From: JACPVF01 sp964502095
Lineage (GTDB): Bacteria > Chloroflexota > Anaerolineae > Anaerolineales > Villigracilaceae
Direction of reading: 5' to 3'
DNA: 64,000 nt
NCBI GenBank assembly: GCA_964502095.1
Contig: CAZCUF010000002.1
Coordinates: forward strand, 62,001 to 126,000
Under the pieces are notes generated by a model. That model was not told where the DNA came from. It worked only from the letters and a program-made list of their open reading frames with translations, and did no database searches. Shown one piece after another: positions 8,244 to 15,748 of this stretch. The stretch's first letter is position 1. Every line of letters begins with the position of its first letter. The translations under genes were made by a program, and so were the position numbers.

Positions 8244-10514
8244 TTATATTTTGAACAGCGATTCAGCCTCCGCGCGCGCAAAGTGCGCGCGATAGGCGGC
8301 CGTTTCAGCAAGTACACCTTTCAATGCGATATATAGTTCCTTTTGCAAATATGGATTGGATTCCGAATCTCCAGCTTCGAGTGTGACGTCGTCCGCTTCC
8401 ACCTCGACCTTGAGATGGCCGCCCGCCTTGAGCCACTCCAACCCGATTTGGATCGCGGCCTCGCGCGCGGACATGGCTGCGGCCAACTCTTGAATGGTCG
8501 TCTTCCCGCCGCGCCGATTCAACGCGAACCTTGCCAGGCCAGCCAGGCGCGTCAGGAACACCTCCGGTTTTTCCTCCTCCAGCGCGGAGGCCGCCAGGTA
8601 CACCTTATTCGGGTGGACTCGGCTCATAAGCGCGCGCAGTTCGGCAGGTCCGGGCGGAGGCGTATAAATCGTCACTTCATCGGCAGGCGAAAGATGAAAG
8701 CGATCCGTGCCGTTCGTTTGTTTCTTCTGTTCGCCCTCCGCAAAGATTTGCGCGTTCAGCGATTTGAACTTTCCGGCCTGCAAGCGCAGATCGATCACAG
8801 CGAACTTCGGCTTTTTAATTTCGACCGCCGGTTCCTGCACGACCCGATATTCTTTGAATTGAAGCGTCAGTTGTTTTTGACCGCGATATGCGCCAGCGCG
8901 TAAAGTAAAGGCCACGTCCAGAAGACTGCCTTCCTCCGGCAGTTCTTCGCCCGCGCCGTTCCACCACAAGAGGTCCTGCTCCGATCCGGCTTCATCGGCC
9001 ACGATCAAACGACGATGCTCTTTTGTTTTTCCGATTTCTTTAACCGACTTCAACGTTACATTGCGCGCCGCCAGAATCAATTGCGGATTGCCTGCGCCGA
9101 ACGGCGCCAGCGACTCGAGTGTCTCGGCCAATTCGGGGCTGATCTCTTGGATTGACAACCACGCGTCGATTTGCAGGGCGGGTTCTTCGGCGACGATCTC
9201 GCCAAATTGCTTTTCAACGGATCGGTTGAGTCCTTTTTGAAAACCCGCCAGATTTTCTTTCTTGAGCGACAGACCTGCCGCCATTGGATGACCGCCGAAA
9301 CCGAGCAGAAATTCCTTGTTTGCGGCGATGGCTTCGGTGATGTGCAAGCCCTCGATCGAGCGCGCCGATCCGCGCAAGATTCCATCCTCCGCTTCGCAGA
9401 GCAGGAAGGCCGGTTTGTGATAGCGTTCGACCAGCTTGTTGGCCACAATGCCCACCACGCCGCCGGGCCAATCGAGATGAGACAAAACGATGGCTGGCTC
9501 CGTCAGGATATTTGAGTTCTCGCGCAATTGCGATTCGGCGGCCTGATAGACTTGCGAAGTGAGCAATTTGCGTTGTGCGTTGAGTCCTTCGATCTGCGCG
9601 GCCAGCACGCGCGCCCGACCTGCATTTTGCGTCAACAGAAATTCAACCGCAGGGTTGGCGTCGCTTAATCGTCCCAGCGCGTTGAGGCGCGGCGCAAATG
9701 TAAAGCCGATGGTCTCTTCCGTCAGTGTTTCGAGATTTGTGCCGGATAATTCAGCCATCACTTTCAACCCAAGACGATTTGTTTCGCGCAGAGCCAGAAT
9801 TCCTTTTTGAGCAAGCGCACGCGTTTCGCCTTTGAGCAAAGCCACATCGGCGATCAGGCCGAGTGCAACGAGATCGAGCAGGACGTTGGGCTGTAGGCTT
9901 TGATTCTCGGTCAGCGCCTCCGCCAATTTGTAAGCTACACCTACGCCCGCCAAATTTGCGAGCGGATGATCTTTTGCCAATAATTTGGGATTAAGGATGG
10001 CTTTTGCGTTGGGCAGTGTTTCGCCCAGGTCGTGATGATCTGTGATAACAACATCTACGCCGCGCGAGTTGGCGTACTCAATGGCTTCGTACGCGGTAAT
10101 GCCCGTGTCGCACGTGACGATTAAACTGATTCCGCCATCAATGATTGGCTTCAGGCTTTCGATGTGAACGCCGTGACTCTCCTTGCCGCGAATCGGAATG
10201 TAATAGATAACGTCCGCGCCGACGGCTTGCAATGTTTGAACCAGCAGGGTGGTGGAAGTCTGCCCGTCCACGTCGAAATCGCCCCAGACGCATATTTTTT
10301 CGTGTTTGCGCGCGGCTAATAGGATGCGATCCACCGCGTTCTCGATTCCTGGAAATGGAGTGGATGGAAGCGCTTGGGGATGAAGGAACGCGCGCGCCGA
10401 ATCCGCGCTCGTGATGCCGCGTCGGACGAGAGTCCGCGCGATGAGCGGAGGCAGTTTCAAGTCTTCGAAAGAAGCGGGGACTTGAATCGGTTGAGGATCA
10501 AGCCAGCGAGTCAT
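8244..10514 (-). CDS. recJ: Single-stranded-DNA-specific exonuclease RecJ
   Basis: 756 residues, close to the long Firmicute-type RecJ with a C-terminal extension. The DHH phosphoesterase motifs are intact: GDFDVDG near residue 80, VTCDTG near 135 and DHHDLGE near 160 bind the two metal ions. The DHHA1 domain has FGGHPMAAGL near 400, followed by an OB fold and a roughly 180-residue RecJ C-terminal domain. It digests single-stranded DNA 5' to 3' in recombination and repair. The thioesterase gene follows two bases downstream. Confidence 0.92.
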   Translation of the reverse strand: MTRWLDPQPIQVPASFEDLKLPPLIARTLVRRGITSADSARAFLHPQALPSTPFPGIENAVDRILLAARKHEKICVWGDFDVDGQTSTTLLVQTLQAVGADVIYYIPIRGKESHGVHIESLKPIIDGGISLIVTCDTGITAYEAIEYANSRGVDVVITDHHDLGETLPNAKAILNPKLLAKDHPLANLAGVGVAYKLAEALTENQSLQPNVLLDLVALGLIADVALLKGETRALAQKGILALRETNRLGLKVMAELSGTNLETLTEETIGFTFAPRLNALGRLSDANPAVEFLLTQNAGRARVLAAQIEGLNAQRKLLTSQVYQAAESQLRENSNILTEPAIVLSHLDWPGGVVGIVANKLVERYHKPAFLLCEAEDGILRGSARSIEGLHITEAIAANKEFLLGFGGHPMAAGLSLKKENLAGFQKGLNRSVEKQFGEIVAEEPALQIDAWLSIQEISPELAETLESLAPFGAGNPQLILAARNVTLKSVKEIGKTKEHRRLIVADEAGSEQDLLWWNGAGEELPEEGSLLDVAFTLRAGAYRGQKQLTLQFKEYRVVQEPAVEIKKPKFAVIDLRLQAGKFKSLNAQIFAEGEQKKQTNGTDRFHLSPADEVTIYTPPPGPAELRALMSRVHPNKVYLAASALEEEKPEVFLTRLAGLARFALNRRGGKTTIQELAAAMSAREAAIQIGLEWLKAGGHLKVEVEADDVTLEAGDSESNPYLQKELYIALKGVLAETAAYRAHFARAEAESLFKI

Positions 10515-10546
10515 GTTCTAAATTTCGCAGTCAGCGCGGCGGAGAA

Positions 10547-11923
10547 TTACAGCGGCTCGAACCGCGCGGTGAAATGCCTCAATAATTTCGGCGCGTAGGC
10601 GAATTTATAACCGCGCACTTTGTCGGCGCGCGCTTTGACGCGCGCCGCGCAATCGGCCACGTAATCCATGTGGCTTTGAGTGTAGGTTCGGCGCGGGATG
10701 GCGAGGCGCAATAATTCGAGTTTTGGATATATCATTTTCCCGGAATCCGGATCGGGATAGGAAAACATCACCGAGCCGATTTCCACGCCGCGGATTCCGC
10801 CTTCACGATACCATTCAACTGCCAGCGCCTGGCCGGGAAATTCGGCCTGCGGAATGTTCGGAAATACAGCGGCCGCGTCCACATAGACCGCGTGCCCGCC
10901 GGCGGGTTGAATGGTGGGAATGCCCGCTTCGTTTAAACGAGTCACCAAATAAGCGGTTTGCGCGATGCGGTAGGCGAGATAGGCTTCGTCGAGTCCTTCG
11001 TATAGCCCGACGGACATCGCCTCCAGATCGCGCCCGGCGAGTCCGCCGTAAGTGGGAAAGCCCTCGCGTAAAATCAATTCATTCTTGACGTTCTCGAAGA
11101 GCTTCTCGTCGTTCATGCACAGCAATCCGCCGATATTGACGATGGCGTCTTTCTTGGCGGAGAGGGTCATGCCGTCTGCGTAAGAGAACATTTCCCGGGC
11201 GATCTCGATCACCGATCTGGTCTCGTATCCTTTTTCGCGCAATTTAATGAAATAAGCGTTTTCAGCGTAGCGCGCCGCGTCGATAAAGAAGGGGATTTTG
11301 TATTCGTGATAAGCCGCGGCAGTGGCTTTGATATTTTCCATCGAAACGGGCTGGCCGCCCCCGGCGTTGTTGGTGACCGTGATCATTCCGAACGGAATTT
11401 TATCCGCGCCGGTTTGTTCGATGAAACTGCGCAGTTTGGCGATGTCCATGTTGCCTTTAAAAGGATGCAGGTAAGCCGGGTCGAAGGCTTCGTCAATGAT
11501 GAGATTCGTGGGACGCCCGCCGCGCGCGCGGATGTTGGCATCGGTGGTGTCGAAGTGCATGTTGCTTGGAACGTACTGCCCGGGCTTGACGAGGCACGCC
11601 GCCAAAATATTTTCCGCGGCGCGCCCTTGATGGGTGGGAACGAAATGTTTGAACCCAAAAATATCCTCCACCGCGGCTTTGAGCCGGTAATATGAACGCG
11701 CGCCTGCATACGATTCGTCGCCGCGCATCAGCGCCGCCCATTGTTCTTGGCTCATGGCGCCTGTGCCGGAATCGGTGAGAAGATCGATGTAAATTTCCTC
11801 GGCTTTCATCGAGAACAAATTGTAGCCTGCGGTTTTCAACGCCGCTTCGCGCTCTTCGGGTGAGATGAGACGAATCGGTTCAGTGACTTTGATGCGGAAT
11901 GGTTCGGGTGGATAAGTTGGCAT
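10547..11923 (-). CDS. tnaA: Tryptophanase (tryptophan indole-lyase)
   Basis: 458 residues, colinear with E. coli TnaA (471). The start EPFRIKVTEPI, the RGDESYAGARSYY and PTHQGRAAENI blocks, the PLP-binding lysine in SAKKDAIV (about residue 255) and the C-terminal PRRTYTQSHMDYV all match. An FDTT motif and the RGVEIGS motif point to tryptophanase rather than tyrosine phenol-lyase, which differs at these places. It splits tryptophan into indole, pyruvate and ammonia with PLP. No tryptophan permease is adjacent. An 11-codon ORF ends two bases before the start (see findings). AAAGGA provides the ribosome-binding site. Confidence 0.9.
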   Translation of the reverse strand: MPTYPPEPFRIKVTEPIRLISPEEREAALKTAGYNLFSMKAEEIYIDLLTDSGTGAMSQEQWAALMRGDESYAGARSYYRLKAAVEDIFGFKHFVPTHQGRAAENILAACLVKPGQYVPSNMHFDTTDANIRARGGRPTNLIIDEAFDPAYLHPFKGNMDIAKLRSFIEQTGADKIPFGMITVTNNAGGGQPVSMENIKATAAAYHEYKIPFFIDAARYAENAYFIKLREKGYETRSVIEIAREMFSYADGMTLSAKKDAIVNIGGLLCMNDEKLFENVKNELILREGFPTYGGLAGRDLEAMSVGLYEGLDEAYLAYRIAQTAYLVTRLNEAGIPTIQPAGGHAVYVDAAAVFPNIPQAEFPGQALAVEWYREGGIRGVEIGSVMFSYPDPDSGKMIYPKLELLRLAIPRRTYTQSHMDYVADCAARVKARADKVRGYKFAYAPKLLRHFTARFEPL

Positions 11924-11984
11924 GTTTATCCTTTGTAAAGAAGTTTATACAGACTTTGCATGGACGAAAGATTACGACTCAGGT

Positions 11985-11990
11985 ATTGTA
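11985..11990 (-). promoter_or_regulatory. Candidate -10 box of tnaA
   Basis: Minus-strand TACAAT preceded by TG gives a transcript start near 11978 and a leader of about 55 bases. The rest of the 206-base tnaA upstream region holds no recognisable gene or tRNA. Confidence 0.4.
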
Positions 11991-12117
11991 CAGCAAATCA
12001 ATTAAATTGCAGTCGTCGCTAATCTTTGCTGTTCCAGCGATGGGCTTTTTCGATGAGGCCTGATCGCCGATTGCGAAAAACGATTGGAATATTAATCAAA
12101 TTGAATATCGGGGAGTG

Positions 12118-12123
12118 TATAAT
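12118..12123 (+). promoter_or_regulatory. -10 box of the 12130 gene (leaderless type)
   Basis: Perfect TATAAT, six bases, then ATG at 12130. No Shine-Dalgarno fits. Confidence 0.55.
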
Positions 12124-12129
12124 CGCCGT

Positions 12130-12306
12130 ATGAAAGCCAATTGGCGTCTGGCCGCGGCAATAGTCATTCTGGCCTTTTCCCTTTCACTTTTGATTTGGGG
12201 AATCTGGCCCGCGGCGCGTACGATCCACATTTTGACGATTCCATCCGACAGTATTTCGCTCCCGACGCCCTCTTCGTTCGTTCCCTTCTTCAACCTGTTT
12301 GCATGA
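12130..12306 (+). CDS. Small single-pass membrane protein, unknown
   Basis: 58 residues: a short basic start (MKANWR), one strong membrane helix (about residues 7-28, ending LLIWGIWPAA), then a short outside tail rich in Ser and Pro. It has a leaderless-type promoter and overlaps the next gene by four bases (ATGA), so the two are probably coupled. Homology is not recognised. The promoter placement and the coupling are the main reasons to believe it is real. Codon use looks like that of its neighbours. Confidence 0.6.
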   Translation: MKANWRLAAAIVILAFSLSLLIWGIWPAARTIHILTIPSDSISLPTPSSFVPFFNLFA

Positions 12307-13106
12307 ACCCGGCCATGTTTTCACGCCGAATCATTTTCCTCTGCCTCGCAGTTGCGTTGCTTTTTATCTTTGCCTGCTCGGGCGGCAGTTCCGCACCATT
12401 AATGCCTGCGCCGGGCGAAGCTCCACAGGCCACAGGGACAAGACAAGCCCTGGCAGTCGCGACAGGAGCGGTTGAATCTGCTCTAACAGCCACGCCAGTC
12501 AGCGAGACTCCGCTGGAAGCTGGCACGCCTGCGCCTCAACCCGCCATTCCCGAACAACGCCGCGTCACTTTGGAATTTCCGCCGAAGATGCGCGTCGGCG
12601 ATTCGGATGTAATTCGGCTCACGCTTGAAGTGGACAATCTCGGAAACGTTACGCCGACCGCGCAGATCGGCGGCAACGTCATCGTGGGGAAAACGGTCCA
12701 GATCCCGAATCTTTACGAGACGCATTATGTCACCGTACAGGCGCGGCTCGATATGGCTGGCATGGAGATTCGACCGCCCGAGATGATCAGCGAGCCCCTC
12801 GAACCGGGCCAGTCTGCCACATTTTATTGGAGTGTGCGTCCGCAGGGAACAGGCAGATATCGCGGCACGGCCTGGCTGTTCCTGCAGTTCGTGGATAAAG
12901 TCAGCGGGCAGGCCAGCCAAATTGTGGTATCAGCCCAACCGGTCGAGATGGAAGCGGTGAGTTTCTTCGGTCTTTCCGCCGATTTGGCGCGTACAACCGG
13001 CGCGATCGGTTCGTTCATTGGGGGCATCGTCGGTTTTCCGTTTTTCAAGGATATCATCAAGTTTATTTTGGGCCTAAGAAAAAAAGGCCGAACCAATCGT
13101 TCTTGA
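12303..13106 (+). CDS. Lipoprotein with beta-rich domain and C-terminal membrane helix, unknown
   Basis: 267 residues from the ATG that overlaps the previous stop; a second ATG at 12315 is possible. A lipobox (FIFACSGG) is followed by a Pro/Ala/Thr linker of about 60 residues. Then comes a roughly 120-residue beta-rich domain (starting near RRVTLEFPPKMRVGDSD) of Ig-like look, with alternating hydrophobic strands and a conserved-looking ATFYWSVRPQGTGRYRG. A hydrophobic segment near the C-terminus (IGSFIGGIVGFPFF) and a basic tail suggest a second membrane contact. It directly precedes the nuo block, but a separate promoter lies between. Function unknown. Confidence 0.75.
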   Translation: MNPAMFSRRIIFLCLAVALLFIFACSGGSSAPLMPAPGEAPQATGTRQALAVATGAVESALTATPVSETPLEAGTPAPQPAIPEQRRVTLEFPPKMRVGDSDVIRLTLEVDNLGNVTPTAQIGGNVIVGKTVQIPNLYETHYVTVQARLDMAGMEIRPPEMISEPLEPGQSATFYWSVRPQGTGRYRGTAWLFLQFVDKVSGQASQIVVSAQPVEMEAVSFFGLSADLARTTGAIGSFIGGIVGFPFFKDIIKFILGLRKKGRTNRS

Positions 13107-13186
13107 GGGACAGTGCGTTGCGGCAAATTGGTGACAAAAATCACCTGAAAAATAGTTATAAAATAAATTCCCCTATTTATTCCCTA

Positions 13187-13195
13187 TGTTACAAT
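13187..13195 (+). promoter_or_regulatory. Extended -10 promoter of the nuo block
   Basis: TGTTACAAT fits an extended -10 element. Transcription would begin near 13202, leaving a leader of about 30 bases with GGAG at 13223 before the TTG start of nuoA. Confidence 0.5.
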
Positions 13196-13233
13196 AGCCG
13201 CCTGTAGGGCATACTTGACGCTGGAGCGCTAAG

Positions 13234-13587
13234 TTGAACGAGTGGCTTTTGGTCGGTTTCTTCTTTTTAGTTGGGTTGATCATCCCGATTGGCGCCATTG
13301 GCGCGGCCGCTATTTTAGGGCCGAAAAAACCGAATCCGCTTAAACAGGCAACCTACGAGTGCGGGATCGAAACGGTAGGCGACAATTGGATTCAATTCAA
13401 AGTTCAATATTACATTTTTGCGTTGGTGTTCCTTGTCTTCGATGTCGAGACCGTGTTTCTGTTTCCGTGGGCGGTGAAGCTCGGTCAATTGGGGCTTTTC
13501 GCGGTTTTGGAAGGGATTGTCTTTATCACTATTTTAGTGGTGGGGTTGATATATACCTGGCGCAAGGGAATGCTGGAGTGGGTATAG
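13234..13587 (+). CDS. nuoA: NADH-quinone oxidoreductase subunit A
   Basis: 117 residues with three membrane helices, normal for NuoA. The Cys-containing loop motif ATYECGIETVGD and the FLVFDVETVFLFPWAV block are characteristic. NuoA sits at the junction of the membrane and peripheral arms next to NuoH and the quinone channel. The start is TTG at 13234 with GGAG eight bases upstream; no better start exists. In most genomes nuoB, C and D follow; here nuoH follows after a hairpin, so the peripheral-arm genes must be elsewhere if present. Confidence 0.93.
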   Translation: MNEWLLVGFFFLVGLIIPIGAIGAAAILGPKKPNPLKQATYECGIETVGDNWIQFKVQYYIFALVFLVFDVETVFLFPWAVKLGQLGLFAVLEGIVFITILVVGLIYTWRKGMLEWV

Positions 13588-13602
13588 ATTTCGATTAGCA
13601 TG

Positions 13603-13640
13603 GAGAAGGCTGACAGGTTGATCCTCTCAGCCTTCTCTTT
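13603..13640 (+). terminator. Terminator-like hairpin between nuoA and nuoH
   Basis: GAGAAGGCTGA (13603-13613) pairs perfectly with TCAGCCTTCTC (13627-13637), followed by TTTC. It lies inside what is otherwise one run of nuo genes, so it probably attenuates or protects rather than fully stops the message. Confidence 0.6.
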
Positions 13641-13657
13641 CTATGAGGAGCAGATTC

Positions 13658-14854
13658 ATGAGTTTCTGGAACGATCCCCTTAAATTAGCGGCTGATTGGC
13701 TGACGGGACTTCTAACCGGCTGGGGTATGCCTTCGATTGGCGCCGCGGTGCTGGTGGACTTCCTGGGCGTATTCGTTTTGATCGCCCTGCTCATGATTGT
13801 GGATATCTTCCTCGTTTGGGTGGAACGCAAAGTGGTGGCGCGTTTTCAAGACCGCCTGGGCCCGAATCGCCTCGGACCTTTCGGTTTGATCCAACCCTTT
13901 GCGGATATTATCAAACTCCTGATCAAGGAAGACATCACGCCAGTCAAAGCCGACCGCGTGATGTTCAACCTCGCGCCGATTCTCTCGATGATGTCGGTGT
14001 TGATTTTATGGGCCATTATTCCGCTTGCGCCGGTCATCCTGAACGTGGATTTGAACGTCGGCGCGCTGTATTTGATCGCGGCAGGCGCCATCGGCACATT
14101 GTCCATCATCATGGCCGGCTGGGCATCTTATAACAAATATGCACTGTTGGGCGCGTTTCGTCAGGTGGCCGTACTGGTCTCGTTCGAAATTCCGATGGTG
14201 ACGATTTTGCTGATCCCAACCATTTACGCCGGTTCGATGGGCATGAATGCCATTACTCAGGCGCAGACTCCGTGGTATGTGGTGCTTTCGCCGCTCGGCG
14301 CGCTGATCTTTTTGATCGCGGCCATCGCGGAACTTGGGCGCGCTCCGTTCGATATGAATGAAGCGGAGTCGGAATTGGTCTCGGGTTACAACACCGAATA
14401 TTCCGGCATGAAGTTTGGGATGTTCTACGCGGGCGAATTACTGCACGCATTTACATTCGGCGGTTTTTGGGTAATCCTGTTCTTTGGCGGTTACCGTTTC
14501 TTCGGCCTTGAAGAAGTCAGCCCGTTTTTCGCCGTGCCGATTCTATTATTCAAGGCCCTGATCGGCTACTGGATCATCATGTGGGTCAAATACACCATGA
14601 TGCGCATCCGCATCGATCACATGCTGGCCTTCAACTGGAAATTCCTCACGCCGTTGGCTTTCATCCTGTTGATGATGACTGCATTATTACATGCGCTTCT
14701 GCGCGGGACCCCAACCTGGATCTACACTTCGGTCATGTTCCTGTCGAATGTGGCGCTCGGATGGATCGCGTTGGAGATTGCGCGTTCCATCAGCCGGCGC
14801 GAACACGCGAAAGTGGAAGAATCGCAGGTTACGGCGCAAACCGCGCCGAATTAA
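13658..14854 (+). CDS. nuoH: NADH-quinone oxidoreductase subunit H
   Basis: 398 residues with eight or more membrane helices. It carries the quinone-channel signatures FQDRLGPNRLGPFGLIQPFAD, KLLIKED, AELGRAPFDMNEAESELVSGY and TEYSGMKFGMFYAGE with their charged residues. NuoH forms the quinone-binding chamber with NuoB and NuoD. ATG 13658 is preferred over an in-frame ATG at 13643, because GAGGAG lies seven bases before it. A 20-residue charged C-terminal tail follows the last helix. Confidence 0.95.
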   Translation: MSFWNDPLKLAADWLTGLLTGWGMPSIGAAVLVDFLGVFVLIALLMIVDIFLVWVERKVVARFQDRLGPNRLGPFGLIQPFADIIKLLIKEDITPVKADRVMFNLAPILSMMSVLILWAIIPLAPVILNVDLNVGALYLIAAGAIGTLSIIMAGWASYNKYALLGAFRQVAVLVSFEIPMVTILLIPTIYAGSMGMNAITQAQTPWYVVLSPLGALIFLIAAIAELGRAPFDMNEAESELVSGYNTEYSGMKFGMFYAGELLHAFTFGGFWVILFFGGYRFFGLEEVSPFFAVPILLFKALIGYWIIMWVKYTMMRIRIDHMLAFNWKFLTPLAFILLMMTALLHALLRGTPTWIYTSVMFLSNVALGWIALEIARSISRREHAKVEESQVTAQTAPN

Positions 14855-14919
14855 TGGTTCATTGCCCCAAAACGGCTGACGGTTCGAGTTGTACGGCCAA
14901 AGAGTTCGGTGGAGCAGAT

Positions 14920-15429
14920 ATGACTTTTGCACAAATTATTTTTCTGGTCGTCGGGTTCGTCACTCTCGGCTCCGCGCTGATGGTAGTGACGACGCGCAAC
15001 ATGGTTCATGCCGCATTTTGGCTGGTGGCTACGCTGTTTGGCGTGGCGGTGCTATTCGCCCTGCTCAACGCCAGTTTTTTGGCGGTGGTGCAGGTTGTGG
15101 TCTATATCGGCGCGATTGCGATCCTGTTTATCTTTGCGGTTATGCTCACACGCAGGGAATTGCTCGACCGCGGCCCGCAGTTGAATTCGGCCTGGTGGGC
15201 GAGCGCCGTCGTTGCCGTACTGACCTTTGCGGGGCTGTTCTTTCTGCTGAGGAGTTGGAGCGATTTCTCGATGACGGCACCCAGCTTGCCGTCCGGTTTT
15301 GATTCGATGGCCGCGCTGGGCGAGGCGCTGATCGCGCCGAATGCCTTCGTCCTGCCGTTCGAAGTCGCTTCGGTCCTGTTGCTGGCCGCATTGATCGGCG
15401 CAGTCTATATCGCTTTCAATCGTAGATAG
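14920..15429 (+). CDS. nuoJ: NADH-quinone oxidoreductase subunit J
   Basis: 169 residues and five membrane helices. The TM3 region FLAVVQVVVYIGAIAILFIFAV is the pi-bulge helix thought to gate coupling in complex I. The start is set by GGTGGAG just before ATG 14920; the longer upstream reading is an artefact of nuoH. A 66-base gap to nuoH holds no other signal. It is followed by nuoK eight bases later. Confidence 0.93.
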   Translation: MTFAQIIFLVVGFVTLGSALMVVTTRNMVHAAFWLVATLFGVAVLFALLNASFLAVVQVVVYIGAIAILFIFAVMLTRRELLDRGPQLNSAWWASAVVAVLTFAGLFFLLRSWSDFSMTAPSLPSGFDSMAALGEALIAPNAFVLPFEVASVLLLAALIGAVYIAFNRR

Positions 15430-15437
15430 GAGCTTGG

Positions 15438-15746
15438 ATGGTTCCTCTTTCCTGGTATCTAACTCTTTCCGCCGCGCTGTTCAGCATAGGCCTGTTCGGT
15501 GTGCTGGCGCGCAAGAATGCGGTGGCGATTTTACTGGGCATCGAGTTGATGCTCAACGCGGTGAATATCAATCTGGCCGCTTTTTGGCGTTATCTCGAAC
15601 CTTTGAAAATGAACGGACAGGTTTTTGTCATAATCGTTCTGGCGGTTGCCGCCGCGGAGGTTTCCGTCGGTTTGGCGCTGGTGATCTCGGTCTATCGCCG
15701 TATGAGCACGGTGATCGCCGATGAAATTAACATGATGAAGTGGTAA
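15438..15746 (+). CDS. nuoK: NADH-quinone oxidoreductase subunit K
   Basis: 102 residues, three helices. The two buried glutamates of the proton wire are present in LLGIELMLNAVNIN and AVAAAEVSVGLAL. Start ATG with TAGGAG just upstream. The stop is two bases before nuoL, so the genes are tightly coupled. Confidence 0.95.
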   Translation: MVPLSWYLTLSAALFSIGLFGVLARKNAVAILLGIELMLNAVNINLAAFWRYLEPLKMNGQVFVIIVLAVAAAEVSVGLALVISVYRRMSTVIADEINMMKW

Positions 15747-15748
15747 CG

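Noticed and set aside
14581..14919. An N-terminal extension of NuoJ into nuoH.
   Set aside because: The extension lies in the nuoH coding frame overlap and the true start at 14920 has a Shine-Dalgarno.
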